16,997 nt of DNA from Clostridium_AB sp036639235. Lineage in GTDB: Bacteria; Bacillota; Clostridia; Clostridiales; Caloramatoraceae. Below, piece after piece: positions 7,491-13,223 of this stretch. The DNA lies in NCBI RefSeq assembly GCF_036639235.1, contig NZ_JAVWJB010000039.1, forward strand, positions 1-16,997, given 5' to 3'. The position numbers and the translations under genes were made by a program. The notes beneath the pieces were generated by a model that saw only the letters and a program-made list of their open reading frames with translations, ran no database searches and was not told the origin of the DNA. Within the stretch, counting starts at the first letter, position 1. Each line of letters begins with the position of its first letter.

Positions 7491-7519
7491 AAAAGTGACA
7501 GTATGGAAAGGGGATATTT

Positions 7520-8248
7520 ATGAAAGCGCATAAAATAAGAAGTGAATCACCCTATACATTAGAGGAAGTGTTAAGACTAGTTAGGGATTCTGTGGAGCTT
7601 AATATTAATATTAATGAAAAGGATGAAGAGAAGATAAAAAACGGAATATTCTTTGGTAACTTAGAAGAAGGAGCTAAGGATGAGTTTAATAAAGTTATAT
7701 TAAGTGATTATGTAGATGTAATTTTTCATAAACTTGAAAATCTAAATGTTCTAAAGGATTTTCTACCTGAACTCTCATTATGTTACAACTTTAATCAAAA
7801 GACTAAATATCATAATAGAGATGTTTTTAATCATATAATGTCTGTAACATCATTAGTTCCTAAATCTAAAGTACTCAGATATGCTGCATTATTTCATGAT
7901 ATAGCTAAGCCTAACTGTTTTACAATAGATGAAAATGGAGTAGGGCATTTTAAGAATCATGATATAGCTTCAAGTATTATGGCTAGGGATATTCTTAAAA
8001 AGTGGAATTATGAGGATGAATTTATAGATGATGTAACAAAGCTTATAAAAAATCATATGAAAAAGCATAATGATGGGAGTATAGCTTGCCTTAAGAGGCT
8101 TAAAAAGGATATAGGAAGAGAGAATGTTAACAATTTATTAGTCCTTCAAATAGCGGACAATCTTTCGAAAAACCTAAAATATGTTAGTATAAAGGGACTT
8201 GTTAGTTTATATAAAATAAACAATAAAAAAGCTGTTTGTGAAGCATAA
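7520..8248 (+). CDS. HD-domain protein resembling a CCA-adding enzyme without its catalytic head
   Basis: A 242-aa cytoplasmic protein. Residues about 15-95 (VRDSVELNININEKDEEKI, then DEFNKVILS and FLPELSLCYNFNQ) read like the neck/body region of clostridial tRNA nucleotidyltransferases, which precedes their HD domain. The HD domain follows, with candidate metal ligands H105, H126-D127 (LFHDIAKP) and D203 (QIADN), and a GHFKNHD segment at 142-148. No nucleotidyltransferase head is present: no GGxVRD or catalytic DxD, and the upstream DNA is an oppositely oriented gene, so this is not a simple frameshift. HD domains of CCA enzymes act as phosphodiesterase/phosphatase on RNA ends or nucleotides, so a free-standing phosphohydrolase is my inference. 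The ATG at 7520 follows AAAGGGGA. The last codons form half of a terminator hairpin. Confidence 0.75.
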   Translation: MKAHKIRSESPYTLEEVLRLVRDSVELNININEKDEEKIKNGIFFGNLEEGAKDEFNKVILSDYVDVIFHKLENLNVLKDFLPELSLCYNFNQKTKYHNRDVFNHIMSVTSLVPKSKVLRYAALFHDIAKPNCFTIDENGVGHFKNHDIASSIMARDILKKWNYEDEFIDDVTKLIKNHMKKHNDGSIACLKRLKKDIGRENVNNLLVLQIADNLSKNLKYVSIKGLVSLYKINNKKAVCEA

Positions 8249-8268
8249 CTTCATAAACAGCTTTAGTT
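8228..8268. terminator. Terminator hairpin between the HD gene and folD, overlapping the HD coding sequence
   Basis: A 16-bp stem with one G-T pair (8228-8243 with 8249-8264) and a 5-nt loop containing most of the HD stop codon. On the minus strand it ends in a clean T-run (complement of the A-run at 8225-8230), so it is primarily the folD terminator. On the plus strand the tail is TTTAGTTTT and weaker. Confidence 0.8.
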
Positions 8269-9117
8269 TTAGTTGTTCTTTTGAATTTCAAATAGATCAA
8301 TAAGATTTTCAATAAGCATAGAATTTGTCATTGCCCCAACACCACCAGGTACTGGAGTTATAAGTGAAGCTTTCTTTGACACATTTTCAAAGTCAACATC
8401 ACCACAAACCTTACCATCTAAAACATTAATACCAGCATCAGCAATAATAACACCTTCTTTAACCATATCTTCAGTTATAAGAGATGCTTTACCAGCAGCT
8501 GCAATAATAACGTCTGCATTTTCTGTGTGACTTTTTAATGACTTAGTAAATATATGGCATAAAGTTACAGTAGCATTTTCCATTAGTAGAAGCTGAGATA
8601 TTGGTTTACCAACAGTTCTACCAGAACCTACGATAACAACATCTTTTCCTTGTAGGGATACATTACTTTCCTTTAAAGAACGTATAATCCCCTTTGGTGT
8701 ACATGGAATAACATTAGGTTCTCCCATGAACAGGTTTCCTAGGTTCTCAGAGTGAACACAGTCAACATCTTTAAGTGGAAGAATTGAATTTGCAACCTTA
8801 TTTTGATCAAATCCTTCAGGTAGTGGGAATTGAATTATAATGCCATGGATGCTCTCGTCGTTATTAAGATTACTTAGTTCAGTAATAAGTTCATCTTCGC
8901 TAATATCCTTATCAAATTTGCTTATGTGCATATTTACTGACAGTTCATCACAGGTTCTAACGATACTTTTAACGTATGAAGCTGATGATGGGTGATCACC
9001 TACTTGAACTATTTCAAGGTGAGGTACTTCACCATATTTGTCATTAACTCTTTGAATTCTATCAACTAAAGATAACTTAATTTTCTTAGAAATCTCTCTA
9101 CAGTCTATTATACCCAT
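8269..9117 (-). CDS. folD: FolD-family methylenetetrahydrofolate dehydrogenase with altered active site
   Basis: A 282-aa cytosolic folate enzyme. FolD normally oxidises 5,10-methylene-THF to methenyl-THF and hydrolyses that to 10-formyl-THF. The length and most landmarks fit: IIIQFPLP (Q96 kept), PCTPKG, a Rossmann loop, ADVIIAAAGK, ITPVPGGVG. Several conserved positions are changed. The catalytic-Lys motif YVxxK reads YVKSI (Y48, I52), KDVDGFHP reads KDVDCVHS, the cofactor loop GRSxIVGKP reads GSGRTVGKP, and GVGPMT reads GVGAMT. The Lys is needed for cyclohydrolase activity, so this may be dehydrogenase-only. I start at ATG 9117, with AAGGAGGA at 9123-9130; the longer GTG start at 9138 would lie upstream of that site. 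A possible -10 (TATAAT, minus strand) lies at 9174-9179. Confidence 0.9.
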   Translation of the reverse strand: MGIIDCREISKKIKLSLVDRIQRVNDKYGEVPHLEIVQVGDHPSSASYVKSIVRTCDELSVNMHISKFDKDISEDELITELSNLNNDESIHGIIIQFPLPEGFDQNKVANSILPLKDVDCVHSENLGNLFMGEPNVIPCTPKGIIRSLKESNVSLQGKDVVIVGSGRTVGKPISQLLLMENATVTLCHIFTKSLKSHTENADVIIAAAGKASLITEDMVKEGVIIADAGINVLDGKVCGDVDFENVSKKASLITPVPGGVGAMTNSMLIENLIDLFEIQKNN

Positions 9118-9251
9118 TTTTATCCTCCTTAATGGCACTACTTAATATTTTAATAATATTATTGTCTATTTACATTATATACACTTTTAAATAAATTTAC
9201 AGTAAAGATTTTCTATATTAGACTAATTATAATGGATATGAAGTACTAAAT

Positions 9252-9309
9252 AAAAAAAAAAATTTTTTTTGCAAAAGGTGTTGACTTATGTTGAAATCAT
9301 GTATATAAT
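9252..9309 (+). promoter_or_regulatory. Strong promoter with A/T-tract UP element for the tRNA-Gln/Lys unit
   Basis: TTGACT (9281-9286) and TATAAT (9304-9309) are 17 bp apart. Just upstream, eleven As run into eight Ts (9252-9270), in the UP-element position of stable-RNA promoters. Transcription would start near 9316. A short leader before tRNA-Gln has a TGGCT/AGCCA hairpin (9323-9327 with 9339-9343). Confidence 0.85.
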
Positions 9310-9351
9310 AACTATTGTAGGTTGGCTGATGAACAGCGAGCCACACTAAGT

Positions 9352-9426
9352 TGGGTTATCGCCAAGCGGTAAGGCACGGGACTTTGACTCCCGCATGCGT
9401 AGGTTCGAATCCTACTAGCCCAGCCA
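9352..9426 (+). tRNA. tRNA-Gln (anticodon TTG)
   Basis: A 75-nt cloverleaf. Acceptor TGGGTTA pairs with TAGCCCA; the U1-A72 first pair is a glutamine-tRNA trait. The anticodon stem CGGGA/TCCCG encloses CTTTGAC, giving anticodon TTG at 9384-9386. Discriminator G and encoded CCA follow. It is the first tRNA of a two-gene unit. Confidence 0.97.
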
Positions 9427-9430
9427 TTGT

Positions 9431-9506
9431 GAGTCACTAGCTCAGTCGGTAGAGCACTTGACTTTTAATCAAGTTGTCCAGGGTTCGATTCCCTGGTGAC
9501 TCACCA
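9431..9506 (+). tRNA. tRNA-Lys (anticodon TTT)
   Basis: A 76-nt cloverleaf, four bases after tRNA-Gln. Acceptor GAGTCAC pairs with GTGACTC. The anticodon stem CTTGA/TCAAG encloses CTTTTAA, giving anticodon TTT at 9464-9466. Discriminator A and encoded CCA follow. The terminator begins two bases further on. Confidence 0.97.
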
Positions 9507-9507
9507 G

Positions 9508-9536
9508 ACCAAGATTTTTAATCTTGGTTTTTTTTA
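9508..9536 (+). terminator. Rho-independent terminator of the tRNA-Gln/Lys unit
   Basis: An 8-bp stem, ACCAAGAT (9508-9515) with ATCTTGGT (9521-9528), and a TTTTA loop are followed by a run of Ts to 9535. Confidence 0.88.
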
Positions 9537-9582
9537 TATCTATTTTTAATAATATGTTTGTACAAAATACAATATAACCTTC

Positions 9583-9613
9583 CGATAATAATTATTATGC
9601 AATATTTATTGCA
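9583..9613 (+). promoter_or_regulatory. Two abutting palindromes upstream of rubrerythrin (candidate Fur/PerR-type operator plus a second dyad)
   Basis: ATAATAATTATTAT (9585-9598) is a perfect palindrome. The 15-mer at 9583-9597 matches the Fur-box 7-1-7 consensus (TGATAATnATTATCA) except at its first and fourteenth positions, and matches the PerR box less well. A second perfect dyad, TGCAATA-TT-TATTGCA (9598-9613), shares its first base with the end of the first. A weak promoter (TTGCAA at 9609-9614, TAAGAT at 9632-9637, 17 bp spacer) would overlap the second dyad, so binding there could block RNA polymerase. The regulator is inferred, not shown. Confidence 0.45.
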
Positions 9614-9681
9614 AATTAGTAATTATTGTGATAAGATAAAAATATAAATATTTAGTAATTATATTTTTAGGGGGATTTATT

Positions 9682-10233
9682 ATGAAGAAATTTGTATGTA
9701 CGATTTGTGGATATGTTCACGAAGGAGATACTTGTATAGAGGTATGTCCACTATGCAACGCACCAGCTGATAAGTTTGTAGAACAATCAGGGGATGGACT
9801 AAGCTTTGCAGATGAGCATGTAATTGGAGTTGCTAAGGGAGTTGATCCTGAAATTGTTGAAGGTCTTCGTGCTAACTTCTTAGGGGAGTGTGCTGAAGTT
9901 GGTATGTACCTTGCTATGAGCCGTCAAGCAGATAGAGAAGGATACCCAGAGGTTGCTGAAGCATACAAGAGAATAGCATTTGAGGAAGCAGATCATGCTG
10001 CTAAATTTGCTGAACTTCTTGGAGAAGTTGTAACTGATAGTACTAAGAAGAATCTTCAATTAAGAGTAGATGCTGAGCATGGAGCTTGCCAAGGTAAGAA
10101 GGATCTTGCTACAAGAGCTAAGCAACTTAACCTTGATGCGATTCATGACACTGTTCATGAAATGTGCAAGGATGAAGCTCGTCATGGTAAGGCTTTTAAG
10201 GGTCTTCTTGATAGACATTTTGGTGATAAATAA
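9682..10233 (+). CDS. Reverse rubrerythrin (rubredoxin domain first)
   Basis: A 183-aa non-haem iron protein that, in this family, reduces hydrogen peroxide in anaerobes using NADH-derived electrons. The order is reversed relative to classical rubrerythrin. The rubredoxin-like [Fe(SCys)4] site comes first (CTIC at 6-9 and CPLC at 22-25), then a ferritin-like four-helix di-iron domain with E69, an ExxH at E102-H105 (EEADH) and a second ExxH at E165-H168 (EARH). This matches clostridial reverse rubrerythrins of about 180 aa that are strongly induced by air and derepressed when PerR is lost. ATG at 9682 follows AGGGGGA. Codon use is richer in GCT/GCA, CTT and AAC than in the neighbours, as in highly expressed genes. 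It stands alone, with an operator-like region before it and a terminator after it. Confidence 0.92.
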   Translation: MKKFVCTICGYVHEGDTCIEVCPLCNAPADKFVEQSGDGLSFADEHVIGVAKGVDPEIVEGLRANFLGECAEVGMYLAMSRQADREGYPEVAEAYKRIAFEEADHAAKFAELLGEVVTDSTKKNLQLRVDAEHGACQGKKDLATRAKQLNLDAIHDTVHEMCKDEARHGKAFKGLLDRHFGDK

Positions 10234-10246
10234 TTTAATATATTAT

Positions 10247-10277
10247 AAGGGATGCGTTATGCATCCCTTTTTGTTTT
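10247..10277 (+). terminator. Rho-independent terminator after rubrerythrin
   Basis: A 9-bp stem, AAGGGATGC (10247-10255) with GCATCCCTT (10261-10269), and a GTTAT loop are followed by TTTTTGTTTT. Confidence 0.88.
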
Positions 10278-10285
10278 ATTTTGTA

Positions 10286-10314
10286 TTTATATAAAAAAAA
10301 TTATTTGATATAAT
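10286..10314 (+). promoter_or_regulatory. Promoter of the DegT-family aminotransferase gene
   Basis: An extended -10, TGATATAAT (10306-10314), is preceded at 17-bp spacing by a weak -35-like TTTATA (10286-10291). The gene begins 35 bp downstream. Confidence 0.5.
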
Positions 10315-10348
10315 ATACACTATATAAACATAATAAGGAGATATATTT

Positions 10349-11467
10349 ATGAAAGTTAATTTTTATACTTCTCAAAGAGAGTATCAAGAAAAGAAAGACG
10401 AATTTAATAAAGCTATACTTTCAAGTATCGAAAATGGTGTATCAACACTAGGACCCGAAGTTAAAAAGCTTGAGGAAGAAATTAAGGAGTTTACAGGTGC
10501 AAAGTATGCTATAGGTGTAGCATCAGGAACAGATGCTCTTGTTCTTGCAGCTGATATACTTGGATATAAAGAGGGTACTGAGGTTATAACAAGCCCATTT
10601 ACATTCTTTGCATCAGCATCATGTATTGCGAGATGTGGGGCTAAACCAATATTTGTAGATATTGATGAGGAAACTTTTAATATAGATGCGAATTTAATTG
10701 AAGAAAAGATAAATGAAAAGACTAAAGGAATACTTCCAGTTCACCTATTCCTTCAAATGGCTGATATGGACGCAATTATGGAAATTGCAAATAAGCATAA
10801 TATTAGTGTGTTAGAGGATGCTGCTGAGGCATTTGGTATGAGGTGGAAGGGTAATGGCGATTCATATAAGCATGCTGGAACTATAGGTGATTTTGGTATA
10901 TTCTCATTCTTCCCAACGAAGACACTAGGTGGTTACGGTGACGGTGGAATGATAGTTACTAATGATGATAAGCTATACGAAATGGCTAAGGTTTATAGAG
11001 TACATGGTGCTTCAAAGAAGTATCACCACGAGTTTATTGGATATAACTCAAGGCTTGATAGTATTCAAGCAGCAGTATTATCAGTTAAAATGAAGTATAT
11101 TAAGGGTTCAATCGAAAAGAGAGAAGAAATTGCCTCATGGTACATAGAAGGACTTAAGGATATTGATGGAGTTAGAATTCCTAAGGTTAAGGGAGATCAG
11201 AAGCATGTTTATTATGTATTTAATATACTTGCAGAAAAAAGAGATGAACTTGCAAACTACCTAAAAGAAAAGGAAATTGGATTTAGTATATATTACCCAA
11301 AACCACTTCATCTTCAAGAATGTTTTAAGTATCTAGGTCATAAGGAAGGAGATTTCCCAGTATCAGAAAAAATATCAAAAGAAATTCTTGCACTTCCTAT
11401 GTATGCAGAGATAACTAAGGAAGAAGTAGATTACGTTTGTAGTACAATTAGAGAATTTTATATGTAA
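10349..11467 (+). CDS. DegT/DnrJ/EryC1/StrS-family PLP aminotransferase
   Basis: A 372-aa cytosolic PLP enzyme of the family that usually transaminates keto-sugars bound to nucleotides for cell-surface polysaccharides. Visible landmarks are GVASGTDAL (56-64, phosphate binding), VITSPFTFFAS (79-89), HLFLQMADMD (132-141), EDAAEAFG (156-163, D157 to the pyridine nitrogen) and SFFPTKTLGGYGDGG (186-200) with the Schiff-base lysine K191. Two family positions differ from the usual form: HLFGQ is HLFLQ and EDAAQ is EDAAE. ATG at 10349 has AAGGAG eight bases upstream. No sugar-biosynthesis gene is adjacent and the gene has its own promoter and terminator, so the substrate cannot be deduced from context. 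Confidence 0.9.
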   Translation: MKVNFYTSQREYQEKKDEFNKAILSSIENGVSTLGPEVKKLEEEIKEFTGAKYAIGVASGTDALVLAADILGYKEGTEVITSPFTFFASASCIARCGAKPIFVDIDEETFNIDANLIEEKINEKTKGILPVHLFLQMADMDAIMEIANKHNISVLEDAAEAFGMRWKGNGDSYKHAGTIGDFGIFSFFPTKTLGGYGDGGMIVTNDDKLYEMAKVYRVHGASKKYHHEFIGYNSRLDSIQAAVLSVKMKYIKGSIEKREEIASWYIEGLKDIDGVRIPKVKGDQKHVYYVFNILAEKRDELANYLKEKEIGFSIYYPKPLHLQECFKYLGHKEGDFPVSEKISKEILALPMYAEITKEEVDYVCSTIREFYM

Positions 11468-11474
11468 AAATATT

Positions 11475-11503
11475 AAAAGCTAGCATTTGCTAGCTTTTTT
11501 GCA
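11475..11503 (+). terminator. Rho-independent terminator after the DegT gene
   Basis: A 10-bp stem, AAAAGCTAGC (11475-11484) with GCTAGCTTTT (11489-11498), and an ATTT loop are followed by a T-run to 11500. Confidence 0.9.
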
Positions 11504-11550
11504 TTTTTAAAGTTTAAATAACATAATAATTACTATAAAGGGGGTATGTA

Positions 11551-12600
11551 ATGAAGTTTCATCCTTTATTAAGAAGAAAAAAGAAAAAGAAAAATTATTA
11601 TTTTATTTTAGGTGGGGTATTATTTGCAGCAGTAATTTGTTTCTTATTACCAAGTATTATTAATGGAGTAAAATACAGTAGGGTAAAGTCAGATGATGCC
11701 TTTAATAGGGCTATGAGTATGATTAATCATGTATGGACCTATGATAAGGAGAAGTATGTAAATATAAATAATAATATAGTCAAACCATATTATTTATTAG
11801 ATTCAGGCATGTATATTGGAATACCATATTGCTATGGTGGGCAAACATCACTTAAAGATTCAAATATAAAAGGAATTAGTGGATTTGATGATGCTTTAAG
11901 TAAGGGGTATATGCCAGGAAATATCAATACTAATCTTGGTTATATTGAGAATACAGCTGGAGTAGATTGTTCAGGGTTTGTTAATGTGGTATTTAATATT
12001 AAGGAAAGAACATCAACAAGAACTATGGATAAATACTTTAAGAAAATAAATATTAATAAATTAAAGGCAATGGATATATTAAATTCAAAGGGTAAGCACG
12101 TATACATATTTTTAGGTAGAACAAAGGAGGGGGTAATAATACTAGAATCAACTTCTAATGGTGAAGCTAGGTATAAAGATAAAACGGTAGTGAATTTTAA
12201 AACAAATAGTGAGTTTGAGAGAGATATTAAAGAACGTGGATATATACCGATGAGGTATAAAAATATCAAATTTAAAAAAGTAGAAAGTATATATGACAAT
12301 TATGAATATAACAATAAAGAAAAGTTTGCATATAATATAAATATTGGAGATGAAATTAATTCAAGCATAGAGTATCTAGAGGATATTGATTATTATAAAA
12401 TATTAAATAGAAATACACAATTAATAATAAACTTTAGTAAGTTTAGTAATGTTAGTGTAGTTGCCTATAATAAAGATAAAAAGTTTAAGTTACAAGGTGG
12501 TGAAAATATAATTAATATAAGTGGAGATATTTTTATCAGGGTGGAAAAAGGTGAAAATTTAAGTGGAAATAGTGATTATACGTTTAGAATAAGTAGGTAA
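11551..12600 (+). CDS. Membrane-anchored NlpC/P60-like protein with PPC-like C-terminal domain
   Basis: A 349-aa protein likely tethered to the outer face of the membrane. A strongly basic N-terminus (RRKKKKK, 8-14) precedes one hydrophobic helix (about 17-37). There is no lipobox and no obvious signal-peptidase site, so I read it as an anchor. The middle has NlpC/P60 features: IPYCYGGQ (91-98), GVDCSGF (137-143) with candidate nucleophile C140, and GKHVYIFLG with candidate H183. This suggests a peptidoglycan peptidase, though the fold is divergent and the third catalytic residue is not clear. Residues about 255-349 (YNINIGDEINSS, then LEDIDYYKI) resemble the bacterial pre-peptidase C-terminal (PPC) beta domain. 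ATG at 11551 has AAAGGGGG at 11537-11544. An ATG-TAA pair at 11546-11551 precedes the start. A very weak promoter (TTGCAT 11499, CATAAT 11522) overlaps the terminator tail. Confidence 0.75.
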   Translation: MKFHPLLRRKKKKKNYYFILGGVLFAAVICFLLPSIINGVKYSRVKSDDAFNRAMSMINHVWTYDKEKYVNINNNIVKPYYLLDSGMYIGIPYCYGGQTSLKDSNIKGISGFDDALSKGYMPGNINTNLGYIENTAGVDCSGFVNVVFNIKERTSTRTMDKYFKKININKLKAMDILNSKGKHVYIFLGRTKEGVIILESTSNGEARYKDKTVVNFKTNSEFERDIKERGYIPMRYKNIKFKKVESIYDNYEYNNKEKFAYNINIGDEINSSIEYLEDIDYYKILNRNTQLIINFSKFSNVSVVAYNKDKKFKLQGGENIINISGDIFIRVEKGENLSGNSDYTFRISR

Positions 12601-12623
12601 GGGGAAATATTTATTGAATATAC

Positions 12624-12652
12624 TTGAAATAAACCAGAATTTATAATATTAT
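12624..12652 (+). promoter_or_regulatory. Promoter of the small SEC-C gene
   Basis: TTGAAA (12624-12629) and TATTAT (12647-12652) are 17 bp apart, 48 bp before the start codon. No terminator is visible behind the NlpC/P60-like gene, so some readthrough is possible too. Confidence 0.5.
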
Positions 12653-12700
12653 TTATTAGTATACTTTTTAAATTTAATAAAAGATAAGGAGCTAATTATT

Positions 12701-13198
12701 ATGAGCCTTTTTACACAATGGGAAGATTTAGTAGAACTTGATAGAACTGAACAAGAGAACGAAAACTTTTGGAAAGAATACCTTGAAAAAGAAAGAGACG
12801 TATATGTTCAAATTCTTGAAAACAAAGACGCAGTAATTTCAGGTACTGTTAAGGAACTTGCTGAGAAGTTTAACATGGATAACGTAACTTTTGCAGGATT
12901 CATGTCAGGAATAGAAACAAGCTTAGTTGATGGATTTGATCTTGATTCACTTGAGGAGTCAACAAATGTTGAACTTAAAGTTGATTTTGAGAAATTATTC
13001 TACAATATGCTAGATGCTAAGGCAGAGTGGTTATTTACACTTAAGGAGTGGGATGATGTACTTTCAGTTGAGGCAAGAGAAACAATTGCAAGAGATTACA
13101 GACAATCAAGAACAGTTGTTAAAGAAGACAAAATAGGAAGAAATGAACCATGTACTTGTGGAAGTGGAAAGAAGTACAAGAAGTGTTGTGGAAAATAA
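12701..13198 (+). CDS. Small SEC-C motif protein of unknown function
   Basis: A 165-aa acidic, mostly helical cytoplasmic protein. Residues 1-140 match nothing I recognise; they are rich in Glu, Asp and Trp, with the segment ELAEKFNMDNVTFAGFMSGI near 53-72. Residues 145-165 form a canonical SEC-C zinc motif, with C151, C153, C162 and C163. The tail is nearly identical to that of the 365-aa protein at 1152-2249, while the bodies share nothing visible. ATG at 12701 has AAGGAG nine bases upstream. Codon use (frequent AAC, TTC and GAC) differs from the more AT-biased NlpC/P60-like gene just before it and hints at strong expression. It is monocistronic. Confidence 0.8.
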   Translation: MSLFTQWEDLVELDRTEQENENFWKEYLEKERDVYVQILENKDAVISGTVKELAEKFNMDNVTFAGFMSGIETSLVDGFDLDSLEESTNVELKVDFEKLFYNMLDAKAEWLFTLKEWDDVLSVEARETIARDYRQSRTVVKEDKIGRNEPCTCGSGKKYKKCCGK

Positions 13199-13223
13199 GC
13201 AGGTGTTATCACCTGCTTATTTT
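13192..13223. terminator. Bidirectional terminator between the small SEC-C gene and pepD
   Basis: A 14-bp perfect stem (13192-13205 with 13210-13223) and a TTAT loop. The stem contains the stop codons of both convergent genes. The T-tracts are interrupted (TTATTTTATTT) on both sides. Confidence 0.8.

Noticed and set aside
9118..9138. Longer N-terminus of FolD beginning at GTG 9138
   Set aside because: The strong AAGGAGGA site lies inside this extension and is well placed for ATG 9117, and FolD families begin near there.
9139..9351. Possible hidden gene in the folD-tRNA intergenic region
   Set aside because: No open frame with a ribosome binding site; the region is accounted for by a candidate folD -10 box, the A/T tract, the tRNA promoter and a short leader.
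10070..10294. Open frame of 74 codons on the plus strand
   Set aside because: It lies in another frame inside the rubrerythrin gene, whose iron ligands are intact, and runs through the terminator; no ribosome binding site.
11940..12299. Open frame of 119 codons on the minus strand
   Set aside because: Antisense shadow of the NlpC/P60-like gene in AT-rich DNA; no Shine-Dalgarno and no recognisable protein.
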